Assembly (NCBI GenBank): GCA_019359725.1
Contig: JAHHGR010000024.1
Location: forward strand, 1-57,639
Direction of reading: 5' to 3'
DNA: 57,639 nt
From: Aphanocapsa lilacina HA4352-LM1
GTDB taxonomy: Bacteria; Cyanobacteriota; Cyanobacteriia; Gloeobacterales; Gloeobacteraceae
Position 1 is the stretch's first letter; every line of letters begins with the position of its first letter. The position numbers and the translations under genes are program-made. Below, in pieces: positions 1 to 9,994 of the stretch. The notes under the pieces are model-generated. The model searched no databases. It was not told the origin of the DNA and worked only from the letters and a program-made list of their open reading frames with translations.

Positions 1-146
1 CATCGCAGCCCGGTAAACTTTTTGGTGAATCTGGTGTGCGGGTTGATAGCTTACTGTCACCAGCCGAAAAAGCCATCGGTAGCGGCGGATACGGGCCTCC
101 ATCCGGCTTAACCCGAACTGACGTTACCATTACAGGAGAAAGGCCG

Positions 147-1361
147 ATGAAGGCAGTGGTTTTTCACGGAGTGGGCGACATCCGCCTCGACGACGTGCCC
201 GAGCCGCAGATCGAGAAACCCACGGACGCCATCGTCCGTTTGACAGCAAGCGCCATCTGCGGCACCGATCTGCACATGATCCGCGGCACCTTCTCGGGGA
301 TGCAGCCGGGGACCATTCTGGGCCACGAGGGCGTGGGGGTGATCGAGGCAATCGGACCGGATGTGCGCAACCTGCGGGTGGGCGAGCGGGTGGTGATCCC
401 TTCGACCATCGCCTGCGGGTCCTGCTCTTACTGCCGCAGCGGCTACTACGCCCAGTGCGACGTCGCCAATCCGAACGGGCCGCAGGCGGGCACCGCCTTT
501 TTTGGCGGTCCGAAGGACTCCGGGCCTTTTCAGGGCCTCCAGTCCGAATACGCCCGCATCCCCCACGCCAACGCCGGGCTGGTGAAGTTGCCCCCGCAGG
601 TGAGCGACGACGAAGCGATTTTGCTCTCGGACATTTTCCCGACCGCCTACTTCGGGGCCGAACTGGCCGAGATCAAGCCCGGCGACACGGTGGCCATCTT
701 CGGCTGCGGCCCGGTCGGCCAGTTTGTGATCGCAAGCGCCCAACTGCTGGGAGCGGGGCGCATCTTTGCTGTCGATACGGTGGCTTCGCGCCTGGAGATG
801 GCCCGCGACCAAGGGGCCGAGGTGATCGACTTTAACCAGGAAGACCCGGTCGAGACGATCCGCCGCCTCACCGGCGGCATCGGCGCCGATCGCGCCATTG
901 ACGCGGTGGGGGTCGATGCTGTGCGTCCCCACACAGGACCTGCCGGCGCGAAAGCCGAGAAACTGGCTTCGGAGTTCGCCGAACAGGTCCAAAAAGTCGC
1001 CCCCGAAACCAACCCCCAGGGGGCCAACTGGGTACCCGGCGACGCTCCTTCCCAGGCGCTGCTCTGGGCGGTGCAGGCCCTCGCCAAGGCGGGCACCCTT
1101 TCGATCGTCGGTGTCTACCCGCCCACGCACCAGTTCTTTCCGATCGGCATGGCGATGAACAAAAACCTGACCATCCAGATGGGCAACTGCAATCACCGCA
1201 AGTACATCCCGATGCTGGTGGATCTGGTGCGCAACGGCACGGTCGAACCGAGCAAGATCCTCACCCAGGTCGAACCGATGCTCTCGGCCATCGATGCCTA
1301 CAAAGCCTTCGATCTTCGCCAGCCCGGCTGGGTGAAGGTGGAACTGGTGCCGGGCACTTGA
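147..1361 (+). CDS. Zinc-dependent alcohol dehydrogenase, formaldehyde-dehydrogenase-like
   Basis: A 404-residue cytosolic medium-chain dehydrogenase. The GHEGVG motif near residue 63 and the CGSCSYC cysteine cluster near residue 90 are the catalytic-zinc and structural-zinc signatures of this superfamily. FGCGPVGQF near residue 185 is the NAD(P)-binding Rossmann loop. An insert of about 50 residues around residue 270 (rich in Ala, Glu and Pro) is typical of the glutathione-independent formaldehyde dehydrogenase branch, so an aldehyde or alcohol substrate is likely but not proven. The ATG at 147 follows a good AGGAGAAAGG ribosome site; the frame is open further upstream but without a comparable start. 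It is monocistronic and convergent with the next gene. Confidence 0.85.
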   Translation: MKAVVFHGVGDIRLDDVPEPQIEKPTDAIVRLTASAICGTDLHMIRGTFSGMQPGTILGHEGVGVIEAIGPDVRNLRVGERVVIPSTIACGSCSYCRSGYYAQCDVANPNGPQAGTAFFGGPKDSGPFQGLQSEYARIPHANAGLVKLPPQVSDDEAILLSDIFPTAYFGAELAEIKPGDTVAIFGCGPVGQFVIASAQLLGAGRIFAVDTVASRLEMARDQGAEVIDFNQEDPVETIRRLTGGIGADRAIDAVGVDAVRPHTGPAGAKAEKLASEFAEQVQKVAPETNPQGANWVPGDAPSQALLWAVQALAKAGTLSIVGVYPPTHQFFPIGMAMNKNLTIQMGNCNHRKYIPMLVDLVRNGTVEPSKILTQVEPMLSAIDAYKAFDLRQPGWVKVELVPGT

Positions 1362-1491
1362 GCGGCGTAAGACCGGGCGGGCTTCTCTGTTAGCGTGAGT
1401 TCGGGCTAAAAAAAGGGGAGAGTTGCCGCCGGGCGGGCGCGAGGCTTTTTGCGACTTAACACATATAACGGTCGTTTTATGATGACCGGTC

Positions 1492-1519
1492 GGGTGTCAG
1501 TCTGGGCTTACTGACACCC
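1492..1519. other. Perfect 10-bp stem-loop between convergent genes
   Basis: GGGTGTCAGT and its exact complement ACTGACACCC enclose an 8-base loop. It lies between two convergent genes (ends at 1361 and 1529). No T-run follows on either strand, so it is not a textbook intrinsic terminator, although it may stop or stabilise both transcripts. Confidence 0.6.
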
Positions 1520-1528
1520 AAAACGGTC

Positions 1529-2176
1529 TTACTGCAATGGTCGCAGGTTAGTAAAGGTAATCTCGATGACGGTCGAGGTGTCGCCTTCGCGACTGTGGAC
1601 GACCTGCTTGGTCATCACCCAGTAGCCTTCGTACTGTTCGTAGGTGTCTTCAAACTTGCGCTGGGCGGTCACGTTACCGCTCTGGGCGTTGCAGAACACG
1701 GCGTTGTAGGCGGTCGAAAGATAACCAGTGGAGGTATCAATTTTGGCCAGGTGGTTGATCGTAAAGGCCATGCGCCCCATCGTCCGGGAGACCTGGACGA
1801 CCTGGTTGTCGCGGATTTTGTAGTTCGAGCCCATCGCATCCCCACCTACGGCCACCGGCAGGGCGCCGGTCTCGTCGGCATCGCCGTCGAAGCTGAAGGT
1901 GTGCTTGCTGTGGGCCGCATCGAAGCTCGAGCGCTTGCGGTGGACGACCACGTCTTTGAGCTGGTTGTAGAGCCATTCCTGCGCCTTGGCGTCGGCAGTC
2001 TCGACGCGCACGCTCAAGTCCTTGAGGATGGCGGCGGTGCCGGTGTGGGTCTCGCCGTTGAGCAGCAACGTAAAATCCGCCTCGAAACCCGGAAAATCGG
2101 CATCCCAGGTGTAGCGGTTCTCGTAGGCCGCCCGGAACACATCGGCGGCCGAGGGCTGCGTCTGCACTTCACTCAT
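1529..2176 (-). CDS. DUF3386 family protein
   Basis: A 215-residue soluble protein with no signal peptide or membrane segment. The sequence (N-terminal AAYENRYTWDADFPGF, C-terminal ...VIEITFTNLRPLQ) matches the DUF3386 family, which is common in cyanobacteria and plastid-bearing organisms. Its function is not known to me. The ATG at 2176 was chosen because a GGGAG ribosome site lies about 9 bases upstream; a GTG one codon earlier is possible. The cruA-like gene ends 37 bases upstream on the same strand, so co-transcription is plausible. Confidence 0.75.
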   Translation of the reverse strand: MSEVQTQPSAADVFRAAYENRYTWDADFPGFEADFTLLLNGETHTGTAAILKDLSVRVETADAKAQEWLYNQLKDVVVHRKRSSFDAAHSKHTFSFDGDADETGALPVAVGGDAMGSNYKIRDNQVVQVSRTMGRMAFTINHLAKIDTSTGYLSTAYNAVFCNAQSGNVTAQRKFEDTYEQYEGYWVMTKQVVHSREGDTSTVIEITFTNLRPLQ

Positions 2177-2212
2177 CACTGGTTCTCCCGCAAGGTTTGC
2201 AACTAGGTCATC

Positions 2213-4222
2213 TTAACTGAGCACAAAACCGGTTCGCGCCGGGCGGCCGATACCGTAGGTAAGCCGGTAGCTCCAGGCCAGCAGGCGGTACCAGAGGCGG
2301 GGATTGGTTTTCTCGAGGCGGTGGCGGGCGGAGCGCACCACCTCCGGCAGCCAGCCGCCCAACACGGCGCTCTGCAGCGAATCGAAGGCAAAGCGGCCGT
2401 AGGCCGGAAGCCAGTTGACGAGCGTCTCGGTGCCCACTACATCCACGGCCCAGGTGAGGATGCGGGGGTTTTTGAAGGCGGCGCGCAGCGCCAGGTGGGT
2501 AAATTCGATCCAGCCTAAGCGGTCTTTGAGAAAGGCGTCCACCAGGCCGGGGGGGCTGTCGGCCAGGATATCGAAGTAGATGTTGAGAATAGCGTTGATG
2601 CGCTCGGGCGAGAGCCGCCTACCGGTGGGCACCATCATCGCCCGCGAAAAAAGCCAGGTGACGGCGATGTTGCTCTGGGAGGCGCGCACGCAGTCGAGAT
2701 CGGCGGCGGCGAGCAAATCGTGCTGCAAGGCCGTGTGCAACAGTTCGCACAGCCGGGGTAAATTGCGCACCAGCGAGCCGAAGCCTGTGAAGACCAGAGG
2801 GGACTGCAGCGAGGCGGCGTCACCGATGGTCAAAAGCCGGTCGAAGGCCACCCGCCGCTTGTGGGTCTCCAGGGCGGAACCGGCCGGAATGTAGCCGAAG
2901 GTGGCCTTTTTCAATTCGAGCGCACCGAGATCGCAGCGCTTGTACTCGGGGAGGATGGCGAAGAAATCTTCGTACAGGTCGAGCAGACTGCCGGGATTGT
3001 CGGGGTGAATCTGGTGGTAATAGAACAGATAAATGGCCATCTCGTCGCCCTTGCCCGGGAACAGTTCCCAGATGAGCTGACGGCCTCGGGAGATGTCGCC
3101 GTGGGAGCAGAGCACATCGCCCAGGTTGAGATCCCATACCCCCGGCTTGAAGCCGCGCACCACCGCCCCCACTGTCGGGCAGACGGAGTCAAACGCCCGG
3201 CCGCCGGTCAGTTGTAGGGCAATGGGTGAAGCGGAGCCCATCGCGTCGATGCAAAGCCGCCCGCCCAGGCGCAACCGCTCGCCGGTGCCCAGTTGATGCG
3301 CTTCGACCGCCAGTCCTTCCTCCCAAACATAGATGCGATCGAACTCGGTGCAGTCGAAGATGTCGCCGCCGTGGGCGCGCACCTGTTCTCCGCACAGGTG
3401 CAGCAGCTTCTCGGCATCGAGGGCGACGTTGAGGACCGTTGGGGTGTGCAGCAGTTTGCCTTTGGCCCGGGGCGGCACATTGCCGTCGTAGAACTTGTTG
3501 AGCCCGTCGTAGTATTCGTTGAGGATCAGTTCCTCGACCTGTTCGCGGCCAAACAGACCCAGTTCGACGAGCGATTCGAGTTCGCTTCTGGAGATGTTCC
3601 ACTCGCGGTTCATGCCACCGAACGGTCCGCGCTCGATCACCGCCACCCGCCAACCGAGGCGGGCCATGGCGGCCGCATGAATGATCCCGAGGGCTGCCCC
3701 GCAGTAGATGAGGTCGTAGGTGGTGGGCGGCGGATGGGCGGGACGGCTTTTGAAGATGACCGGCTCCGGTTCGGTCCGCCTGTCCGCCGCCCCTGCGCGC
3801 CAGCGCTTCTCCCACCAGTAGGCTTTTTTAAGGGCGTACTCGCCGTTTTCCATGCGGGTCTCGAAGTAATGCACGGTGAGCGGATAGTGGGGGTGCAGCG
3901 CCTCGAAGATCGATTGGTTGCTCAGGTCGATGGCGGGCAGTTGCGGGTAGGCAAGCGGAAAAGCCGCTTCCAACCGGGTCTTCAGATCTGCTATCCAGGC
4001 GGACTCGACGCAACTCGGCCTATCGCTCCAGCGAAAGACCTTCAAGTAAGTCGTCCGCTGCAATTCCCAGACAAAGCATACCCACTGGGCATCTTCAAAG
4101 CTGAGCCGAAAGCCGTCCGGCGTGGGTGAGGTGGTGCCGAAGGCGGGGCGAAAGGTGAGCTGCAGCCACTCGCGCACCTTCGCCGTCGGTGCCGGAACTT
4201 CCAGGTAAAGCAGTTGTTCCAT
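2213..4222 (-). CDS. cruA: CruA-type lycopene cyclase (FAD-dependent)
   Basis: A 669-residue flavoprotein. After an N-terminal region of about 165 residues, the motif YDLIYCGAALGIIHAAAMA begins a Rossmann FAD-binding fold, followed by GGMNREWNISRSEL, the signature I associate with the CruA/CruP branch of cyanobacterial and green-sulfur-bacterial lycopene cyclases. A second conserved stretch, LLTIGDAASLQSPLVFTGFG, fits the FAD-binding GD motif of the superfamily. The likely reaction is cyclisation of lycopene ends in carotenoid synthesis. CruP-type paralogues of unclear activity share these motifs, so CruA versus CruP is an inference from length and the REWNISR context. The start at 4222 sits behind a GAGGAG-like site. 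Confidence 0.7.
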   Translation of the reverse strand: MEQLLYLEVPAPTAKVREWLQLTFRPAFGTTSPTPDGFRLSFEDAQWVCFVWELQRTTYLKVFRWSDRPSCVESAWIADLKTRLEAAFPLAYPQLPAIDLSNQSIFEALHPHYPLTVHYFETRMENGEYALKKAYWWEKRWRAGAADRRTEPEPVIFKSRPAHPPPTTYDLIYCGAALGIIHAAAMARLGWRVAVIERGPFGGMNREWNISRSELESLVELGLFGREQVEELILNEYYDGLNKFYDGNVPPRAKGKLLHTPTVLNVALDAEKLLHLCGEQVRAHGGDIFDCTEFDRIYVWEEGLAVEAHQLGTGERLRLGGRLCIDAMGSASPIALQLTGGRAFDSVCPTVGAVVRGFKPGVWDLNLGDVLCSHGDISRGRQLIWELFPGKGDEMAIYLFYYHQIHPDNPGSLLDLYEDFFAILPEYKRCDLGALELKKATFGYIPAGSALETHKRRVAFDRLLTIGDAASLQSPLVFTGFGSLVRNLPRLCELLHTALQHDLLAAADLDCVRASQSNIAVTWLFSRAMMVPTGRRLSPERINAILNIYFDILADSPPGLVDAFLKDRLGWIEFTHLALRAAFKNPRILTWAVDVVGTETLVNWLPAYGRFAFDSLQSAVLGGWLPEVVRSARHRLEKTNPRLWYRLLAWSYRLTYGIGRPARTGFVLS

Positions 4223-4331
4223 CGAGACCGTGCGATTCTCCTCACTTCAGAGTAATCGCTCCCTGGGGCTTCGGCCCGCCAGCCCTGCGGATCGCCCCTT
4301 CAGCGGGTTGCCCGTTGTCCTCTGTGGTTTC

Positions 4332-6557
4332 TCAAAACTCCGTCGCCAGCGAGGCGAAGATCTGGGCGCCGGGGGCGTTGAAGGTCGTAAACGGCTCGCG
4401 GTATAGCGCGTCGGTGAGGTTGGTGACGCCGATCCCCAGGCGGGTGGCCGCACTCAGTGGCACCCCCAGATCAAAGTCCAGCACGGTAAATCCGTTGCCC
4501 TGACCGGCCGGGGCGGTGGCAAAGTAACTGGGCACGTTGCGCACAATCGCCTGGGCGTAGAAACCGGTGCGCTCCTGGTAACGTAGCCCAACGCTTGCCT
4601 GGGCAGGCACGAGCTGATAGCCCTGGGCAGAACCGATGCGCGTGCCGGTGTCCTGGTCGTAGGCGGTGACGGTGCCGTAGCTGCCAAAGAGCGTCAGGCC
4701 GTCTACGATTTCCCAGGACGCCTCCGCCTCGTAGCCGTAACCCTGCACGCGCCGGAGATTGGCAGGCAGCAGCACTAGGCCGCCGAACTCGGGCAGCGCC
4801 TGGGCGACGATTTTGTTGTCGAAGTTGCTCAGAAAGTAACCGATATCGGCGCGCAGGCGGCCCTGGCGCACCCGCAGGCCGACATCGTAAGTTTCGGAGC
4901 GCTCGGTGGCCAGATCCGGGTTGCCGAGGGTCACCCCGACACTCTGCGGTCCGCCGTACAGCTCAAAGAAGTTCGGGTTGCGGATGGCCCGGCCGTAGCT
5001 GGCGCGCAGGGCGTAACCCGGCGCGAATTCCCAGGTGAGGCCCGCCGCCGGAATCAGTTCGCTCGTCTGGCGCACGCTGCCGGCAAAGCTACTGGGGGGC
5101 AAGGGGAAGGGGCAGGGCGCGCCGGGGGGCAAAAACGGCAGCGGACAGACCGGGTTGAGGGCGGTGGCCCCGGCCTCCTGGCGGTAGTTGTCCCAGCGCA
5201 GACCGGCGGTGAGATTGAACCCGGCGGCGATCGGCACGGTGGCCTGGGCAAACGGGGCGATCGAGCGCTGGTAGCCGCTCGGGCGCTGGGAGGTGGAGTC
5301 GGGGGTGCCGCTGGTCAATTCGGTGTCGTTGTTGGAGTAGCTCTCGTTGTAGGCATCCAGTCCCCAGGTGATTTTGGCCGCTCCCAGGGTGGTGACGAAC
5401 TGGGCGATCCCCCCGAGGCTGGTCAGAATCGGCCGCTGGTCCTGCAGCGATGTGGGGATCAAAGTTCCGGGACCGGCGGCCAGGAAGATGTTGTTGCGGA
5501 AGTTGCGCTCGAAGCCGGTGTAGTAGAGCCGCGCCTGAAATTCGCTACCCAAAAGGTTGTTGTTGCGGTAGGTGAAAGCGTACTGGTCGCGGTTGCGGTA
5601 GGGAAAAGAAAAATCAAACACCGCGCCGCTGTCGGAGACGATAGGCAGCAGCAAATTCTGGGTACGCGAGGCGAGAAACTCGAATTCCAGTTCGCTGTTG
5701 CGGTCGAACTCGTAGGTGAGGCGGGCCAGATAGTTTTGCGAGTCGAAGCGGTTGCGCACCTGGGTCTGTCCGGTCGCATCCCGGTAATCTCCGACGTTCT
5801 GGGTCGAGAAGCGCGTCAGATAGCGCAGATTGTCCGCTTTGCCGCTCAGGCCGATGCCGGTGCGATACGTCTCGGAGCTGCCGAAGTCGAAGTTGGCGCT
5901 CAGGCGCACCGGCTGCTCGCTGACCACCCGGCGGGTGATGAGGTTGATCACGCCGTCCACGGCTTCCGTTCCGTACAGGACCGAAGCCGCTCCGCGGATC
6001 ACCTCGATGCGCTCGATCTGATCGACTGGAAAATCGAGCAGGTAGTCCTCGGTGCCGTTGGTGTTGTTGCGGCGGATGCCGTCCACCAAAATGAGCAGCC
6101 CTGACTGAGATCCCCGTCCCCCGAGGCCGCCGCGCAAGCGCGGCTGGCTGATGAAGCGGCCCCCTGTAAACGACTGGCTGAAGTTGGGGACGGTATTGAG
6201 CAAATCCGCCAGGGTCGTGGCCCGCGCCCGCCGCCGATCGATTTCTTCTTTGGGGATCACGGTGATCGCCAGGGGCGTGCTCAGATCGCTCTGGGTGCGG
6301 CGGTTGGCTGTGACGTTCACATCTTCGAGCACAAAGTCCGAAACCGGTTGTGCAGGCGCGCTGCCGGGCGGTGGGACGGCAGCCGGGCTCTGCGGGTCCG
6401 GCTGCTGGCTCAGCAATCCCGCGGAGGTGCCAGGCCGCTCAAGCTCGGCCAGGTGGGGCACTTCCGCGGCCGCGGCGAGCGGGGCGAAGACAAGCCACCA
6501 GCAGAACGCAGCCGCGCTCCACCGGCCCGCGCTCTGCGGGCGGGATGAACTATGCAT
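4332..6557 (-). CDS. TonB-dependent outer-membrane receptor
   Basis: A 741-residue protein with an N-terminal signal peptide (hydrophobic run ending APLAAAAEV). A Pro-rich linker leads to a TonB-box-like segment (FVLEDVNVTANR) and a plug domain (ITVIPKEEIDRRRARATTLADLL, then RLRGGLGGRG). A long beta-barrel follows, ending in an aromatic residue (LATEF) as outer-membrane barrels do. It should import a siderophore, cobalamin or other metal chelate with energy from TonB. It starts 7 bases after the stop of the upstream ABC ATPase gene, so the two form an operon. The ligand cannot be told from sequence alone. Confidence 0.9.
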   Translation of the reverse strand: MHSSSRPQSAGRWSAAAFCWWLVFAPLAAAAEVPHLAELERPGTSAGLLSQQPDPQSPAAVPPPGSAPAQPVSDFVLEDVNVTANRRTQSDLSTPLAITVIPKEEIDRRRARATTLADLLNTVPNFSQSFTGGRFISQPRLRGGLGGRGSQSGLLILVDGIRRNNTNGTEDYLLDFPVDQIERIEVIRGAASVLYGTEAVDGVINLITRRVVSEQPVRLSANFDFGSSETYRTGIGLSGKADNLRYLTRFSTQNVGDYRDATGQTQVRNRFDSQNYLARLTYEFDRNSELEFEFLASRTQNLLLPIVSDSGAVFDFSFPYRNRDQYAFTYRNNNLLGSEFQARLYYTGFERNFRNNIFLAAGPGTLIPTSLQDQRPILTSLGGIAQFVTTLGAAKITWGLDAYNESYSNNDTELTSGTPDSTSQRPSGYQRSIAPFAQATVPIAAGFNLTAGLRWDNYRQEAGATALNPVCPLPFLPPGAPCPFPLPPSSFAGSVRQTSELIPAAGLTWEFAPGYALRASYGRAIRNPNFFELYGGPQSVGVTLGNPDLATERSETYDVGLRVRQGRLRADIGYFLSNFDNKIVAQALPEFGGLVLLPANLRRVQGYGYEAEASWEIVDGLTLFGSYGTVTAYDQDTGTRIGSAQGYQLVPAQASVGLRYQERTGFYAQAIVRNVPSYFATAPAGQGNGFTVLDFDLGVPLSAATRLGIGVTNLTDALYREPFTTFNAPGAQIFASLATEF

Positions 6558-6564
6558 GGGTCTG

Positions 6565-7344
6565 TTACTCCGAAAGAACCCGAACAGGAAACACCTGCAG
6601 GCCGAAGGGCGTTTCGAGCCGATAGAATTCGACGCCCATCACCTGTTCCAACAGCGGTGCGGCAAGCACCTGCATAGGGGTACCCCCGGCCACCGGCCGG
6701 CCGTCGCGCAACAATAGCAGCCGCTCGCAAAAGCGCGCCGCCAGATTGAGATCGTCGAAGACCGTCACCACGGCCAGATGCTCGGTGCGCTTGAAATCGG
6801 CCAGCAACTGCAACAGCGCCAGTTGCTCGCGCGCATCGAGGGCGATGGTCGGATCGTCCAGCAGCAATACCCGCGGACTGTGCAGCAGCGCCAGGGCAAC
6901 AAACAACCGCTGGCGGGCCGCCCCCAATAGCGGTTCGGCCAGCCGGTCCGCCAGAGGACCGACCCCGGCGCGCTCCAGTGCCCCATCGACCGCCCGGCGC
7001 TCCTCGCTCCCCAACCGGCAGCCGCGCGAACCGACCCGCGCCAGGGCCGCCGTCTCCCAGACCGTAAGACCTGTGGGCGCCAGGCCGCAGGGGATGAGCC
7101 CCAGTGCCTGGGCCGCCCCAACAATGTCACTCGACTGCAAAAGCCGGCCGTCCAGGCGCACCACACCCCCAAAAGGAGCCAGCAACCGGGCCAGCAGCCG
7201 CAACATCGTCGATTTGCCCGCCCCGCTCGCCCCAATCAGCCCCAGCCATTCCCCCGGCAGAACGTGCAGGTGCACATTGGCGCTGTCGGTCATCTGCAAG
7301 GGTGCCTGCGCAAGCGTTTCCATCACCTGAGGGGATTCAGCCAT
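6565..7344 (-). CDS. Degenerate ABC transporter ATP-binding protein of uptake type
   Basis: A 259-residue ATPase resembling the FecE/BtuD class that powers chelate uptake. Walker A is intact (GASGAGKS near residue 39). However, the ABC signature reads LLGAARQR instead of LSGGQ-QR, Walker B ends DDPT instead of DEPT, and the H-loop region reads VVTVFDDLN where a His is expected. These are the residues needed for ATP hydrolysis, so activity is doubtful. The TonB receptor gene follows within 7 bases. No permease or binding-protein gene is nearby, so it is an orphan that either borrows distant partners or has become regulatory. Confidence 0.8.
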   Translation of the reverse strand: MAESPQVMETLAQAPLQMTDSANVHLHVLPGEWLGLIGASGAGKSTMLRLLARLLAPFGGVVRLDGRLLQSSDIVGAAQALGLIPCGLAPTGLTVWETAALARVGSRGCRLGSEERRAVDGALERAGVGPLADRLAEPLLGAARQRLFVALALLHSPRVLLLDDPTIALDAREQLALLQLLADFKRTEHLAVVTVFDDLNLAARFCERLLLLRDGRPVAGGTPMQVLAAPLLEQVMGVEFYRLETPFGLQVFPVRVLSE

Positions 7345-7347
7345 CTA

Positions 7348-7364
7348 TTGAGAATCTTCATTAA
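7348..7364 (-). promoter_or_regulatory. Weak Fur-like box upstream of the ABC ATPase/TonB operon
   Basis: TTGAGAATCTTCATTAA lies just upstream of the start codon at 7344. It resembles one half of the GAGAAT-n-TCATT pattern seen more clearly at three sites near 43.7-44.9 kb. The match is partial; I list it because metal control of a TonB receptor operon would be expected. Confidence 0.25.
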
Positions 7365-7594
7365 CTGAACAGGACACCGGCGCGGCATGCACAGGCAAAC
7401 CCACAGCAATTTGCGCTGCAACAGCCATCCACATGGACAGACCGGCCATCGCCGCTCCGTCCACCCGGAAGGCTGCTCAGCATGCCGTCCTAATGGACAG
7501 ACTAAGTTTATTGAAAGTCTTTGTCAACAATCCCAAGAAGTTTTTCCCGGCGGCCATGGGCGGTGGGGAATGGCACACTGGAGGGGTTGTGGCG

Positions 7595-8952
<1,358 letters not shown>

Positions 8953-8953
<1 letters not shown>

Positions 8954-9594
8954 TGTTCACCGGCATCGTCGAGGAGACCGGCACTCTGCTGGCTCTGGGC
9001 AGTGAAGAAATTACCGTGCGGGCTGTGAAAGTGCTCAAAGACGTGGCCCTAGGCGACAGCATTTCCGTGGACGGCATTTGTCTTACCATCGTGCGCTTCG
9101 AGCGCGACAGTTTCACCGCCGGTCTGTCGCAGGAGACGCTCGATCGCACGACTTTGATCGCTCGCAAGCCGCGCGATGCGGTCAACCTCGAAAGTGCCCT
9201 GCGCGCCGGGGGCAAGCTGGGTGGTCATATTGTCACCGGCCATATCGACGGGGTGGGCCGCTGCGTGGCGGTGCATCCCGCCGGACTGTCGTGGGAGATC
9301 GACTTCGAGGCCCCGCCGGCGGTGGCCCGCTACATTGTCGAAAAAGGCAGCATCGCTATCGACGGCATCAGCCTGACCGTGGCAACCTGTAACACTGCGG
9401 GCGATTGGTTCCGGGTAGCGATTATTCCCCACAGTTTTGCCGAAACGACCCTGGGTGCGATCAAACCCGGCGACCCGGTCAACCTGGAAGCCGATCTCAT
9501 CGGCAAGTATGTTGAGAAGCTGCTGGGCGGCCGATCGCATCGTGGCGAGGCAGCACTGACCCCTGCTTTTTTGGCTGAACATGGCTTTATTTAA
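8953..9594 (+). CDS. ribE: Riboflavin synthase alpha subunit
   Basis: A 213-residue protein that dismutates two 6,7-dimethyl-8-ribityllumazines to riboflavin. The N-terminus MFTGIVEETG is the family hallmark. Two tandem lumazine-binding repeats are visible: GDSISVDGICLTI near residue 35 and KGSIAIDGISLTVA near residue 132. Length is normal. It shares the TGATG overlap with trmFO; both products handle flavin or folate chemistry, but the coupling may just be operon economy. Confidence 0.95.
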
Positions 9595-9641
9595 ATATGT
9601 AATCGGACAACCGGTCATTCAACTCTTATGAGAGCGCAACA

Positions 9642-9960
9642 ATGGACGGAACACTATTTGAACTGTACGAGAAAAGTTGGATAGCCAGACACCCCAAACC
9701 CCTAGGAATCGTTGCAGGGCTGTTTCATTCTCCAAAAACCCCATTCGGCCATGTCAATAAGCTTGACCTGCTCAACAAGCAATAAGGCTTTTGCCGCTCT
9801 CGATTCTCATTTGCATCCAATGCAAAGCTAGAATGAAACAGCCCTGGGAATCGTTGAGTTTCCAGGAGGCGCTCTTCTTGGGACACCGATTCAAAAATGA
9901 AGTGCAATGCTTGAGAGCCTTCAAGGGACTATTGCAATCCGTTTTCTGACTTTCCCCGTA
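9642..9960 (+). pseudogene. Decayed DUF1350-like gene interrupted by a MITE
   Basis: If the insertion at 9715-9846 and one copy of its target duplication are removed, a frame from ATG 9642 reads ...SWIARHPKPLGIVEFPGGALLGTPIQ, which resembles the start of DUF1350 proteins of cyanobacteria. A stop follows soon after, but another frame then gives LESLQGTIAIRFLTFP, the next conserved piece of that family. The rest is missing. So this is a truncated, frameshifted remnant that also took a transposable element. The family assignment is from memory of its conserved N-terminus. Confidence 0.5.
9715..9846. mobile_element. 132-bp MITE with 17-bp perfect terminal inverted repeats
   Basis: CAGGGCTGTTTCATTCT at 9715-9731 is the exact inverse complement of 9830-9846. 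The flanks carry a perfect 10-bp direct repeat, GGAATCGTTG, at 9705-9714 and 9847-9856. No transposase frame fits inside. A target duplication of 9-12 bp suggests mobilisation by an IS4-family transposase encoded elsewhere. A related end is at 24855-24871. Confidence 0.88.
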
Positions 9961-9994
9961 CTCCCTGTACGACTCTGACGTATCTCTACCCGAA

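Noticed and set aside
108..1196. 362-codon open frame opposite the alcohol dehydrogenase
   Set aside because: Antisense shadow with no recognisable domain; the plus-strand gene has complete zinc and cofactor motifs.
4223..4331. Possible cobalamin riboswitch between the TonB receptor and cruA genes
   Set aside because: Several GC-rich pairings exist, but no B12-box-like sequence, and the region lies downstream of the receptor gene, not upstream.
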